Source: Roseomonas sp. OT10 (GTDB taxonomy: Bacteria > Pseudomonadota > Alphaproteobacteria > Acetobacterales > Acetobacteraceae). From it: a stretch of 64,000 nt of DNA. The notes beneath the pieces are model-generated. The model had not been told where the DNA came from. It was given only the letters and a program-made list of their open reading frames with translations, and ran no database searches. Every line of letters starts with the position of its first letter. The first letter of the stretch is position 1. The stretch lies in contig NZ_CP087719.1 of assembly GCF_020991085.1 (NCBI RefSeq), forward strand, positions 1 to 64,000. Direction: 5' to 3'. The position numbers and the translations under genes were made by a program. Positions 43,691-52,142 of this stretch are shown here, piece after piece.

Positions 43691-44956
43691 GTGAGCCGCT
43701 TCGCCGAACCAGTTTTCATAGCCGCAGGCTTGCGGACACCATTCGGTCGTGGCGGAGGAGCGCTGGCAAATTATGACGCGGTCTCGTTGTCAGTGCCAGT
43801 CGTTGAAGAAATGGCGAAGCTTGCGGAGCCCGATCTGACGATCTGGGGAACCGTCATCCCGAACCTGGGCTGGAGCAACATCGCTCGCGAAATCTGGCTG
43901 GACGGGAAGCTCAACCCCAACGTTCCAGCATTCTCCGTAGTCCTAGCGTGCTCGACCAGCATGACCGCGAGCTTCGCCGCAGCCGGGATGCTCGGCGGCG
44001 GGCTCAACCTGATACTGGTCGGCGGGTCTGAGGTCATGAGCCGACCATCGCTCGCTCTCACCGCTGAGGCATCTAAACGACTCACCGATCTCTTCGCGCA
44101 GGATCCGGCCGCAGCACTTGCCGCCCTGGGGGCGTTGACCCCTCAAGACTATGTGCTCCCCACGAAGGGCTGGGCCAACCGCCTTACGGGCAGGACGATG
44201 GGCGATCACATGGAGGAGACCGCCAAGGCGTGGCGCATCTCGCGTGAGGCTCAGGATGACTGGGCTCTAAAAAGCCACCAGCGCGCCGTCGCCGGCTGGA
44301 ACGGCGGCTTCTTCGATGACCTCGTGATCTCGTTGCCGGAGCTTTCCCGCGATGCGAACCCGCGCGCGGACACATCCGCCGAACGTCTATCCGGTTTGAA
44401 GCCCGCCTTCGATCGTGAGAGCGGAATGGGTAGCCTGACAGCCGGCAACAGCTCCCCCATCACGGATGGGGCGGCCGGCTGTTGGGTGTCCAACGAGGAG
44501 GGTCTGAAGAGGCTGCCCGATGGCACGCCCTATGCGCGGATAATCGACTACGAAGTCTCGGCGGTCGACCTGCGCACGGAGGGGCTGCTGATGGCGCCGT
44601 CCTATGCCATTCCACGACTTCTGGCGCGCCATCACCTTGGCTTCGCCGACATCGCACTTTGGGAAATCCACGAGGCGTTCGCGGCACAGGTGCTGGCCAA
44701 CGTCGCGGCCATTACTGATCCGAACTGGGTCCGAGACAAGGCCGGTGTTTCGGAGGAGATGGGCAACTTCGATTGGGATCGCGTCAATCCCAACGGCGGC
44801 TCGGTAGCCATCGGACATCCCTTCGGCGCGACCGGCGCGCGCGATCTCAGCCAAGCTGTGAAAGAGCTATGGGCCATGCCGGTCGGATCTCGCGGGATCG
44901 TCAGCATCTGCGCCGATGGTGGTCAAGGCACTGTCGCCCTCCTCGAACGCGTCTGA
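43691..44956 (+). CDS. Acetyl-CoA C-acyltransferase (thiolase)
   Basis: A 421-residue thiolase of the FadI-like group. The acyl-enzyme Cys87 is in SVVLACSTSMTASFAAAGML; the His motif is GHPFGATGARDLSQAVK and the second catalytic Cys in SICADGGQGTVALLE. WEIHEAFAAQVLANVAAI replaces the usual NEAFA. It cleaves or forms 3-ketoacyl-CoA. The start is GTG with GGGAG upstream. It lies between two medium-chain reductase genes, perhaps one lipid-breakdown or detoxification unit. Confidence 0.92.
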   Translation: MSRFAEPVFIAAGLRTPFGRGGGALANYDAVSLSVPVVEEMAKLAEPDLTIWGTVIPNLGWSNIAREIWLDGKLNPNVPAFSVVLACSTSMTASFAAAGMLGGGLNLILVGGSEVMSRPSLALTAEASKRLTDLFAQDPAAALAALGALTPQDYVLPTKGWANRLTGRTMGDHMEETAKAWRISREAQDDWALKSHQRAVAGWNGGFFDDLVISLPELSRDANPRADTSAERLSGLKPAFDRESGMGSLTAGNSSPITDGAAGCWVSNEEGLKRLPDGTPYARIIDYEVSAVDLRTEGLLMAPSYAIPRLLARHHLGFADIALWEIHEAFAAQVLANVAAITDPNWVRDKAGVSEEMGNFDWDRVNPNGGSVAIGHPFGATGARDLSQAVKELWAMPVGSRGIVSICADGGQGTVALLERV

Positions 44957-44970
44957 TCGGAGGACGAAAA

Positions 44971-46041
44971 ATGAAAGCGATCCGCTTCCATGAGTTCGGC
45001 GCTCCTCATGTCCTTCGCTATGAGGAGGCGCCGACACCTGTGACAAAGCCGGGAGAGGTGCTCGTCCGTGTAAAAGCGGCAGGCCTCAACCCGCCCGACT
45101 GGTATCTCCGCGAGGGATACAAGGCTCTGCCGCCCGAGTGGCGGCCGTCGGTGACATTCCCCGCCATACCCGGCTCGGATGTCTCCGGGATCGTCGAGAA
45201 GGTCGCTGACGATGTGACGGCGTTCTCGGTCGGCGATGAAGTTTTTGGAATGATCCGCTTTCCCAGTTTCGGCGAGAGCTTGGGATACGCCGAGTATGTT
45301 TCCGCGCCTGCTTCCGACCTTGCGGCCAAGCCCCGACACCTGGACCACATTCATGCAGCCGCCGTTCCCATGTCGGGGCTGACCGCTTGGCAGTTCCTGA
45401 TCGAGCTAGGCCATAACGAGCAGAACCCGCTGCAGCCCGAGCGCCACAGCCCGGTCCCGTTGGCTGGGAAGAGCGTTATGATCAACGGGGCTGCGGGCGG
45501 TGTCGGTCATCTGGCATTGCAGTTGGCAAAGCACGAAGGCGCGCGTGTCATCGCCGTCGCTTCAACCCGGCACGAAGCGTTCCTTCGCGAACTGGGCGCC
45601 GACGAGTTCATCGACTACACGAAGACTAAACCCGAAGACGATGTGCGCGACATCGATCTTGTCGTCGATGCCGTCGGCGGTCCGGCCTCCGGCCGCTTCC
45701 TTCGGACCATACGTCGTGGCGGTGCGCTGTTCCCGATCTTTCCCCTTGGCTTTGCCGGACATGACGAGGCTGCCGACCGAGGAGTGACCGTTTCGGCGAC
45801 GCAGGTGCGTTCCAGCGGCGATCAGTTGGCCAAGCTAGCTCGCTTGCTCGACAGCGGTGAGGTCCGCGTCGCCGTCGATAGCACATATCCCCTTTCCGAA
45901 GCGGCCGTCGCTCACGAACGCGCAGAGGCAGGCCATATCCAGGGCAAGATCGTCCTCGCCGTCGGTGACGCCATCGCCGATCAGAGCGGCCAAGCGGGCG
46001 TGCCGTCAGCGCAGTGGCCGCCCCGCATGAGGGGGCACTGA
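44971..46041 (+). CDS. NADP-dependent quinone oxidoreductase-like protein
   Basis: A 356-residue medium-chain dehydrogenase/reductase without zinc ligands. MKAIRFHEFGAPHVLRYEEA and AAGLNPPDWYLREGYK start the GroES-like domain; the cofactor loop is INGAAGGVGHLALQLAKHEG. The C terminus extends about 25 residues beyond the family. It likely reduces quinones or enones. It starts 14 bp after the thiolase stop with CGGAGGA in between. Confidence 0.9.
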   Translation: MKAIRFHEFGAPHVLRYEEAPTPVTKPGEVLVRVKAAGLNPPDWYLREGYKALPPEWRPSVTFPAIPGSDVSGIVEKVADDVTAFSVGDEVFGMIRFPSFGESLGYAEYVSAPASDLAAKPRHLDHIHAAAVPMSGLTAWQFLIELGHNEQNPLQPERHSPVPLAGKSVMINGAAGGVGHLALQLAKHEGARVIAVASTRHEAFLRELGADEFIDYTKTKPEDDVRDIDLVVDAVGGPASGRFLRTIRRGGALFPIFPLGFAGHDEAADRGVTVSATQVRSSGDQLAKLARLLDSGEVRVAVDSTYPLSEAAVAHERAEAGHIQGKIVLAVGDAIADQSGQAGVPSAQWPPRMRGH

Positions 46042-46107
46042 CATGACGCGGGAAGCGCCGATGATCGGCCACGCTCGACCTTCGAGGCATCATCCAGGAG
46101 AACTGCG

Positions 46108-47712
46108 GTGAGCCTGAGCGCTGACAGAACCGATTTCGGGGCGGCACAGCGGGCGCGGGCGCTTGCAGACCTCATGGTGCTCGACACACCGGATGAGCAA
46201 GCCTTCGACGATCTCGTTTTTGTCGCCGCAAAGGCCTGTGACGTTCCCATCGCGCTCATCACCCTGCTGGATACTGACCGGCAATGGTTCAAAGCCAAGT
46301 ACGGGCTTGAGGTATGCGAGACGGAGATCGAACACTCGGTCTGTCGGATCGAGATCGATCAAGGCGATCTTCTAGAGATCGTCGATCTCACAAATGATGC
46401 GCGGACCAAGCGCAATCCGCTCGTCACGGGCGTCCGGCACTTTCGCGCCTACGCTGGCGCGCCGCTCGTCCTGCGATCGGGAGCGATCGTGGGTCGGCTG
46501 TGCGTCATCGATACCGTTCCGCGGCCTGAAGGGCTCAGCGAGATGGAAAAGGCGATGCTGCAAGCCCTTGCCCGTCTCGCCAGCGAAAATCTCGAACTCC
46601 GCCGGATCGCAAAGGCCAGTGAGCGCCTCACAGCCCTGCAGACAGCCTTGGTCGAAATCGGCGAGACCATTCGGAGCAGCCACGATACGGCAGAGATGGC
46701 TTCGGCGACCGCCGCCATTGTCGGCCGAACGCTCTCCGCTGACCGAGCCGGGTTCGGATCCGTCAACGAGGACGTCGATACGATTGACGTCGAAACCGAT
46801 TGGACGGCCCCGGGGGCGGTGAGCATTGCCGGGCGCCACCGTCTCGACGAGTACGGGAACTTGCGCGAGCCGCTCGTCGTTGGCGACCCTCTCGTTGTGT
46901 GGGACGCCCTGACCGACGATCGCACTCTGCACAATCTCGAGAGCGCAATGCGGGTCGGCGTTCGGTCGCTGGTCGACATGCCGGTTCGAGATCGTGGCAA
47001 AACCATCGCCGTTTTCTTCGTTCATTCGGCGCATCCCCGACCTTGGCCCGCAGAGGAAATCTCGTTCCTACGAAGTGCGGCAGACCGGCTCGAGGCAGGC
47101 GTCGCGAGGCATCGTACCGAGCAGCAGCAACTCATAGTGAACGGCGAAATCGCTCACCGCCTGAAGAACATGCTTACCATGGTGCAGGCCATCGCGAGCC
47201 AAACGCTGCGAAGCGTCACCGATCGCGAAGCGGTCTACGCCTTCGAGCGTCGGCTGATGGCTCTGAGCGCGGCGCACGACGCCTTGCACCAAATGAGTTG
47301 GACACAAGCTGATCTACAAGCTGTCGCAGCGACAGTGATCGACGCGATCGGGTTCTCAGATCGGGTCGACATGAGTGGGCCGGCGGTGGCGCTGGGACCA
47401 CGAGCGGCGCTCTCGTTTTCCCTCATCGTCCACGAGTTGCTGACAAACGCCTGCAAATACGGCGCGCTGACCAGTGACGACGGCCACGTCTCGCTGTCGT
47501 GGGATGTCGAAGTCGGCCAGGACGACGACCTTCTGCGCGTAACATGGCGAGAACGGGGTGGGCCTCCGGTTGTGCCGCCAACTCACCGAGGCTTTGGATC
47601 GAAGCTGATCAACATCGGCCTGGTCGGCACCGGAGGTGTCGATGTTCGCTACGAGCCCGCCGGGTTAACGGCCGATCTGCACGCCTCCATGCGTCACCTG
47701 GTTCAAGGTTGA
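46108..47712 (+). CDS. GAF-domain HWE/HisKA_2-type sensor histidine kinase
   Basis: A 534-residue cytosolic kinase. The first GAF domain covers about 25-160 (FDDLVFVAAKACDVPIALIT and FRAYAGAPLVLRSGAIVGRL). A second GAF-like domain covers about 190-335. The kinase core has phospho-acceptor His350 in NGEIAHRLKNMLTMVQAIAS, then the N box VHELLTNACKYGALTS and GFGSKLINIGLVG. HWE kinases are typical of alphaproteobacteria and often control the general stress response. The start is GTG. A response regulator follows 7 bp downstream. Confidence 0.92.
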   Translation: MSLSADRTDFGAAQRARALADLMVLDTPDEQAFDDLVFVAAKACDVPIALITLLDTDRQWFKAKYGLEVCETEIEHSVCRIEIDQGDLLEIVDLTNDARTKRNPLVTGVRHFRAYAGAPLVLRSGAIVGRLCVIDTVPRPEGLSEMEKAMLQALARLASENLELRRIAKASERLTALQTALVEIGETIRSSHDTAEMASATAAIVGRTLSADRAGFGSVNEDVDTIDVETDWTAPGAVSIAGRHRLDEYGNLREPLVVGDPLVVWDALTDDRTLHNLESAMRVGVRSLVDMPVRDRGKTIAVFFVHSAHPRPWPAEEISFLRSAADRLEAGVARHRTEQQQLIVNGEIAHRLKNMLTMVQAIASQTLRSVTDREAVYAFERRLMALSAAHDALHQMSWTQADLQAVAATVIDAIGFSDRVDMSGPAVALGPRAALSFSLIVHELLTNACKYGALTSDDGHVSLSWDVEVGQDDDLLRVTWRERGGPPVVPPTHRGFGSKLINIGLVGTGGVDVRYEPAGLTADLHASMRHLVQG

Positions 47713-47719
47713 TGGGAGT

Positions 47720-48088
47720 ATGGGTGGAATGGTGAAACCCGTGGTGCTCGTCGTCGAAGACGAACCACTTCTCCGACTGTTCGCGACGGACATGATCGAG
47801 GAGGCGGGCTTCGAAGTCTTGCAGGCGCCGAATGCATCCGCCGCGCTCATGACCCTGGAGGAACGACTGGATGTGCGCGTCGTGTTCACGGACGTGAACA
47901 TGCCCGGCGGGATCGATGGCATCATGCTCGCCATTTGCATCCGCCGGCGGTGGCCAACCATCCAGATCATAATCACGTCCGGGAGGCCTTGGCCTGACGA
48001 AGCCGTTGTTCCAGCGGACATTGTGTTCTTCGCCAAGCCATACCGGCAAGACCGGGTCTTGGACACGGTCCGAAAGATGGCGGCGTGA
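47720..48088 (+). CDS. Single-domain response regulator
   Basis: A 122-residue CheY-like receiver. Acidic pocket VVEDEPLL, phospho-acceptor Asp58 in VVFTDVNMPGGIDGIML, Thr/Ser switch in IIITSGRPW and Lys in FFAKPYRQDRVL are all present. There is no output domain. It is the evident partner of the kinase encoded just upstream and resembles FixJ-type receivers that feed alphaproteobacterial stress networks. Confidence 0.93.
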   Translation: MGGMVKPVVLVVEDEPLLRLFATDMIEEAGFEVLQAPNASAALMTLEERLDVRVVFTDVNMPGGIDGIMLAICIRRRWPTIQIIITSGRPWPDEAVVPADIVFFAKPYRQDRVLDTVRKMAA

Positions 48089-48219
48089 TGTCCAGCGCCT
48101 CGACCAACTCGGACGCCGGAGCTGCGCGGTCCACGAGACCCTGGGGCGCAAGCCTTTGCCTTCGGATGACCGCCGCGAATCCGGCCGGCCCATCACCCCT
48201 CAACGATTGGAGATGCAAC

Positions 48220-48492
48220 ATGAAGCCTGAAGTCCTCATCTACACCACGAGTTGGTGCCCGTTCTGCCGTCGTGCGAAGGCGCTCCTCAAAGAGAAGGGC
48301 GTGGCATTCACTGAGCTTGATATCGAAGCCGATCCTGCACACCGGAAGGCGATGATCGAGTCGTCGGGGCGAAGCACCGTGCCGCAGATCTTCATCAACG
48401 AGACGCATGTCGGCGGCTCCGACGATCTCGTTGCGCTCGATGCAGATGGCTCGCTCGACAAGCTGCTTGCCGGACAAACCACGGCAAACTGA
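48220..48492 (+). CDS. grxC: Glutaredoxin 3
   Basis: A 90-residue dithiol glutaredoxin. The active site is TTSWCPFCRRAKALLKEKGV with Cys13 and Cys16; GSH-binding STVPQIFINETHVGGSDDL follows. It reduces protein disulfides and mixed glutathione adducts. ATG 48220 is chosen over an upstream frame start at 48085 because the family begins MKPEVLIYTT. A GGAG lies about 9 bp before it. Confidence 0.95.
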   Translation: MKPEVLIYTTSWCPFCRRAKALLKEKGVAFTELDIEADPAHRKAMIESSGRSTVPQIFINETHVGGSDDLVALDADGSLDKLLAGQTTAN

Positions 48493-48556
48493 TTTGTCCC
48501 GCCCGACAGGGCCACTTGTCGATGGAAGTGGCTGAACGACGAGAGAGGAGTCCGGT

Positions 48557-48838
48557 TTGGTCTCAGCAGTTTGGAACGATGTCACCCTCGCGGTAAGCGA
48601 CGAGACTATGGTTGTGGATGGAAACCATTATTTCCCGCCTCACTCGGTTGACCGGCAGTATCTGGAACCGAGCGAGCACACGTCTGTCTGTCCCGTGAAG
48701 GGGACGGCCCAATACTTCCATCTCCGGGTCGGGGACCGGCGCAACGCAAACGCTGCGTGGACCTATGCCGACCCTTCTCCGGCGGCCCATTCCATCAAGG
48801 ATCACATCGCCTTCTGGAAAGGCGTCAACGTCGCGTAG
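48557..48838 (+). CDS. DUF427 domain protein
   Basis: A 93-residue protein of the DUF427 family. Hallmarks are VVDGNHYFPPHSVDRQYLEP, then TSVCPVKGTAQYFHLRVGD and DHIAFWKGV. The fold is a small beta barrel of unknown function; family members are widespread and often near redox genes. The start is TTG at 48557 with GAGAGGAG upstream. Confidence 0.85.
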   Translation: MVSAVWNDVTLAVSDETMVVDGNHYFPPHSVDRQYLEPSEHTSVCPVKGTAQYFHLRVGDRRNANAAWTYADPSPAAHSIKDHIAFWKGVNVA

Positions 48839-48876
48839 CCGTCCGCCGGCAATTAGATTTCAGAAAGGAACCGCCG

Positions 48877-49632
48877 ATGTCGAAAGTTTTGGACGGCAAA
48901 GTCGCTATCATCACGGGTGGCTCTCGAGGCCTTGGCGCCGTGCTGGCGGCGACGCTCGCCGATCAGGGAGCCGATATTGCTATCACCTACGCTGCGTCGG
49001 CCGATAAAGCCGAGTCCGTCGCCGAGGTGGTGAGGGCCAAAGGCGTTCGCGCTCTCGCAATTCGATGCGATCAAGCGGATACGTCCGCCGCCAAGCCGAT
49101 GGTCGAGCAGGTCGTAGCTGAACTCGGCAAGCTCGACATCTTGATCAACAACGCCGCAATCGCCGTCCAAGGAAAATTGGTTGACGATCCGACGCTCGAT
49201 TCCGCCGCGTTCGACAGGCAGTGGATGGTCAATGTCATGGGCACCGTGGCGATCACGCGTGCGGCGGCGCAGAAAATCTCTGACGGTGGCCGCATTGTCT
49301 TCATCGGTTCCGGCCTGGGCACCCGAGCGATCGTGCCGGGAATTGCCGACTACGCAGGAACCAAGGCAGCGATCGCAGGATATGCCCGTGGGGTGCAACG
49401 CGATCTTGGCCCACGCAACATTACCGTCAACGTGGTCCAACCTGGCATCATGCCAACCGACATGACCGGGGAAGTTGCTGAGAATTTTCCGCAGGCCGTC
49501 ATCGATATGCATCCCATCCGTCGGATCGCCACGATTGAGGAAGTGGCGGGCGCCGTCAGTTACCTCGTTAGTCCCGCTGCAAGCTACACAGCTGGCGCGG
49601 TGATAGATGTGTCAGGGGGCGTCCTGGTCTGA
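48877..49632 (+). CDS. Short-chain dehydrogenase/reductase (SDR)
   Basis: A 251-residue classical SDR. Cofactor loop TGGSRGLGAVLAATLADQGA, NNAAI, catalytic Ser in FIGSGLGT, YAGTK (Tyr and Lys) and the tail SPAASYTAGAVIDVSGGVLV are all present. It resembles FabG-like 3-oxoacyl reductases, but the substrate cannot be set. AAAGGAA lies 7-13 bp before the ATG. Confidence 0.92.
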   Translation: MSKVLDGKVAIITGGSRGLGAVLAATLADQGADIAITYAASADKAESVAEVVRAKGVRALAIRCDQADTSAAKPMVEQVVAELGKLDILINNAAIAVQGKLVDDPTLDSAAFDRQWMVNVMGTVAITRAAAQKISDGGRIVFIGSGLGTRAIVPGIADYAGTKAAIAGYARGVQRDLGPRNITVNVVQPGIMPTDMTGEVAENFPQAVIDMHPIRRIATIEEVAGAVSYLVSPAASYTAGAVIDVSGGVLV

Positions 49633-49792
49633 ATCGATGCTCGACGGGCGTGTCACGCGGATAACTGAAGGACGATCACTTCCGCACCTCAGCGCTCCGT
49701 TGAATTCCGGGCAGCAGACCGGCTGATCCTGCAGGGCCCATTATTCTCGAAGCAATAGCGGATAAAGCTTCCGCATCTCAGGAGTTCATAGA

Positions 49793-50239
49793 GTGCCGAA
49801 TGCAGAGGTGACCCAAGACCGCATCGCCGTCGCCACCGACTATTTCCGGAAAATCGACAGTGGCGATCCCACCATCCTCGACATTCTGACTGACGATGTC
49901 GTGACGTACTTCCCGAAGTTCGGAGTTGGATATGGCAAAGCCGAATTCATGGAAGTCGCCAAGGGTCTGTTGGGGTCGCTTCAGCGGATCGAGCACGATT
50001 TCGATCGCATGACCTTCCACGTAGCCGGCGACCACGTGATTGTGGAAGGCTTTGAAGGTGGCGTTATGGCTGACGGCACGGCGTGGCCGGTTGAAGGCCG
50101 GTCCGAAGGCCGTTTCGCCAACGTATTCGAGTTCGACGGCGCGCTTATCAAGCGTGTTTTCATCTACGTGGACCCGGACTTCGCTAGCGCTAATGACGCG
50201 GGGTTTCTTTGGGGCCGCAACGTCAGACTGACGCGATGA
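49793..50239 (+). CDS. SnoaL/NTF2-like protein
   Basis: A 148-residue protein of the NTF2-like superfamily. It has ATDYFRKIDSGDPTILDILT, TYFPKFGVGYGKAEFMEVAK and FANVFEFDGALIKRVFIYVD. Such cone-shaped folds act as small hydrolases, isomerases or binding proteins. The start is GTG at 49793, following AGGAG. The specific function is unknown. Confidence 0.8.
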   Translation: MPNAEVTQDRIAVATDYFRKIDSGDPTILDILTDDVVTYFPKFGVGYGKAEFMEVAKGLLGSLQRIEHDFDRMTFHVAGDHVIVEGFEGGVMADGTAWPVEGRSEGRFANVFEFDGALIKRVFIYVDPDFASANDAGFLWGRNVRLTR

Positions 50240-50301
50240 CCCCAATCGCATGGCGCAGCACTCACGTTCGCAGGGCGAAGGCCGATTGGCGGTGATGCAG
50301 A

Positions 50302-50568
50302 ATGGACCATCCAGAATTCGATACGGCTTTCGAGCGTCTGCCTGAGGGGTATAGCGAAGGCGCTTACGAAGGCAGGCGTTTCGGCGTGACGGTTCGTCGG
50401 TCGGAGGATGGACGGAGGAACAGCCTTTTTGCTCGAGAACTAGCCGGGAACGACATCGTCAGCTTCAATCTGTATCGCGTTGCTTCGGGCAGTGCGTCGC
50501 TGAAGCCGTGCGAGATGTCCTCGGAGAAGGTTATCGCTTTCGTATTGGGCTATCAGCCGAATGCCTGA
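50302..50568 (+). CDS. Conserved small hypothetical protein
   Basis: An 88-residue soluble protein not recognised beyond appearing well formed. It reads EGAYEGRRFGVTVRRSEDGR, then NIVSFN-like NDIVSFNLYRVASGSASLKP and a closing CEMSSEKVIAFVLGY. The regular alternation suggests a compact alpha/beta fold. Codon use and a clear GTGATG context support a real gene. It lies 70 bp upstream of the dps promoter element. Confidence 0.6.
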   Translation: MDHPEFDTAFERLPEGYSEGAYEGRRFGVTVRRSEDGRRNSLFARELAGNDIVSFNLYRVASGSASLKPCEMSSEKVIAFVLGYQPNA

Positions 50569-50637
50569 TGAGCATGTGGGGTTCGCTGCCTTCCCATTTT
50601 CCCGTGCCGCTCCAAGCGCCCCTTCTGGTCGCCAGAA

Positions 50638-50666
50638 CTATCGAAACTATAGACACAGGCCATTGG
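50638..50666 (+). promoter_or_regulatory. 29-bp conserved promoter element, copy 3 (dps)
   Basis: CTATCGAAACTATA, then GAC, ACAG, GCC and ATTGG, with the same spacing as the copies at 32216 and 40953. It lies 96 bp before the dps start. Dps is a classic OxyR target, which makes a peroxide-responsive activator a reasonable reader of this element. No oxyR gene was recognised in the window. Confidence 0.75.
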
Positions 50667-50761
50667 ACTTCGATCTGAGGTAAATTCATCTTCTATACCT
50701 CAGCGTTCCAGAGAATCGGCGCTGATCTTTTGCGCAAGCCTTCATCGAGGAAGTTCACGCG

Positions 50762-51256
50762 ATGACAAACTCCAGTGCTGCAACCGTGCCTTCACCATCT
50801 GACCTCGACGAGAACGCGACCATGACGGTCGCGGATGCGTTGAAGATCATTTTGGCGAACAGCTATGCGGTCTACCTCAAGACCAAGAACTTTCACTGGC
50901 ATGTCTCGGGCCCGTACTTCAGGGACTACCATCTCCTTCTCGATGAGCAAGCTGCGGAAATCCTCGCAGCGACCGATGCGATGGCGGAGCGCGCCCGGAA
51001 GACCGGAAATACGACCATACGATCGATCGGCGATATCGCCAGCCACCAGACGATCAAGGACAACGACGCTGAGTTCGTCACGCCGCAGGACATGCTGGCG
51101 GAGCTGCGCGCCGATAATCTTCACATGGTCGAGTCGCTGCGCCGCGCAAAGGAAGTCGCCGACGAGGCGAAGGACAACGCGACCTCCGGCCTGATCGATA
51201 CCTGGACCGACGAAGCGGAACGCCGAGCGTGGTTCCTTTTCGAAGTCAGCCGATAG
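50762..51256 (+). CDS. dps: Dps-family ferritin-like DNA protection protein
   Basis: A 164-residue Dps. The ferroxidase region KTKNFHWHVSGPYFRDYHLL and DEQAAEILAATDAMAERARK holds the shared His, Asp and Glu metal ligands. A 20-residue flexible N terminus could bind DNA. It stores iron and consumes H2O2 to protect DNA. The 29-bp element lies in its promoter. Confidence 0.94.
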   Translation: MTNSSAATVPSPSDLDENATMTVADALKIILANSYAVYLKTKNFHWHVSGPYFRDYHLLLDEQAAEILAATDAMAERARKTGNTTIRSIGDIASHQTIKDNDAEFVTPQDMLAELRADNLHMVESLRRAKEVADEAKDNATSGLIDTWTDEAERRAWFLFEVSR

Positions 51257-51285
51257 GTCTGCTGCTCAACGGATCGGATCGTTTC

Positions 51286-52140
51286 ATGGCGCCTAACGAT
51301 GTGCAGACCCAGTTCCTTCAGACAGAGGGCGGTAGGATAGCCTTCGACGATACGGGTGGAACCGGACCTCTCGTCGTAGGCATCCCAGGAATGGGAGACC
51401 TGCGCTCCGAGTATCGGCTCATCAAGCCCATGCTGCAGCATGCGGGATGCCGAGTGGTGACGATGGACGTCCGCGGATTCGGCCAATCGTCGCCGGAGTG
51501 GTCGGATTACTCCGCGCGAGCGGTCGGCCGTGACGCCGTCGCCATCCTCCGACAGTTGGCTGACGGGCCAGCCGTGATCATGGGCAACTCGTTCGCAGCC
51601 GGCTCCGCGCTTTGGGCTGCCAAGGAAGCTCCTAGTCACGTCAACGGGGTGGTGCTGCTCGGTCCGATCGTTCGCGATCTTCCCTTCACGACGATCCAGA
51701 AACTTGTCCTTGGGCTCGGATTCGCGGGGCCATGGCGAACCTGGTTCTGGACCACTTACTGGAGCAGCCTATTCCCGACGAAACCGGCGCCGGATCATGC
51801 TGAGGTAAAAGCGGCGATTGCTGCAAACCTCAGGGAGCCAAAGCGCATGCAGGCTCTCTTGACGATGCTCTCATTGTCGAAGTCCGACACCGCAGCGATC
51901 TTGGACGAGATCTCTGTGCCGAGCCTCATCGTCATGGGCACAAAGGATCCCGACTTCACGGACCCTGTCGAAGAAGCCCGAAGCTTGGCTTCGAGGCTCC
52001 ATGCCGAAACCATGATTGTCGAGGGCGCTGGGCACTACCCTCATGTCGAAATGGCGAACGATGTCGGACAGCGGATCATCGCGTTCGTCCGCCAGCTCGA
52101 TAAGTCTGGCCCGGCCGTTGTGCCTTTGCGCAGGAGCTAA
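51286..52140 (+). CDS. Alpha/beta hydrolase
   Basis: A 284-residue alpha/beta hydrolase. Oxyanion region GIPGMGDLRSEYR, nucleophile Ser in VIMGNSFAAGSALWAAKEAP, acid region VMGTKDPDFTDPVEEAR and histidine in VEGAGHYPHVEM form the triad. A lid of Trp-rich sequence (GPWRTWFWTTYWSSLF) may bind a hydrophobic substrate. Start ATG 51286 was taken; the frame opens 57 bp earlier inside dps. It ends 2 bp before the msrA-like gene. Confidence 0.9.
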   Translation: MAPNDVQTQFLQTEGGRIAFDDTGGTGPLVVGIPGMGDLRSEYRLIKPMLQHAGCRVVTMDVRGFGQSSPEWSDYSARAVGRDAVAILRQLADGPAVIMGNSFAAGSALWAAKEAPSHVNGVVLLGPIVRDLPFTTIQKLVLGLGFAGPWRTWFWTTYWSSLFPTKPAPDHAEVKAAIAANLREPKRMQALLTMLSLSKSDTAAILDEISVPSLIVMGTKDPDFTDPVEEARSLASRLHAETMIVEGAGHYPHVEMANDVGQRIIAFVRQLDKSGPAVVPLRRS

Positions 52141-52142
52141 GT

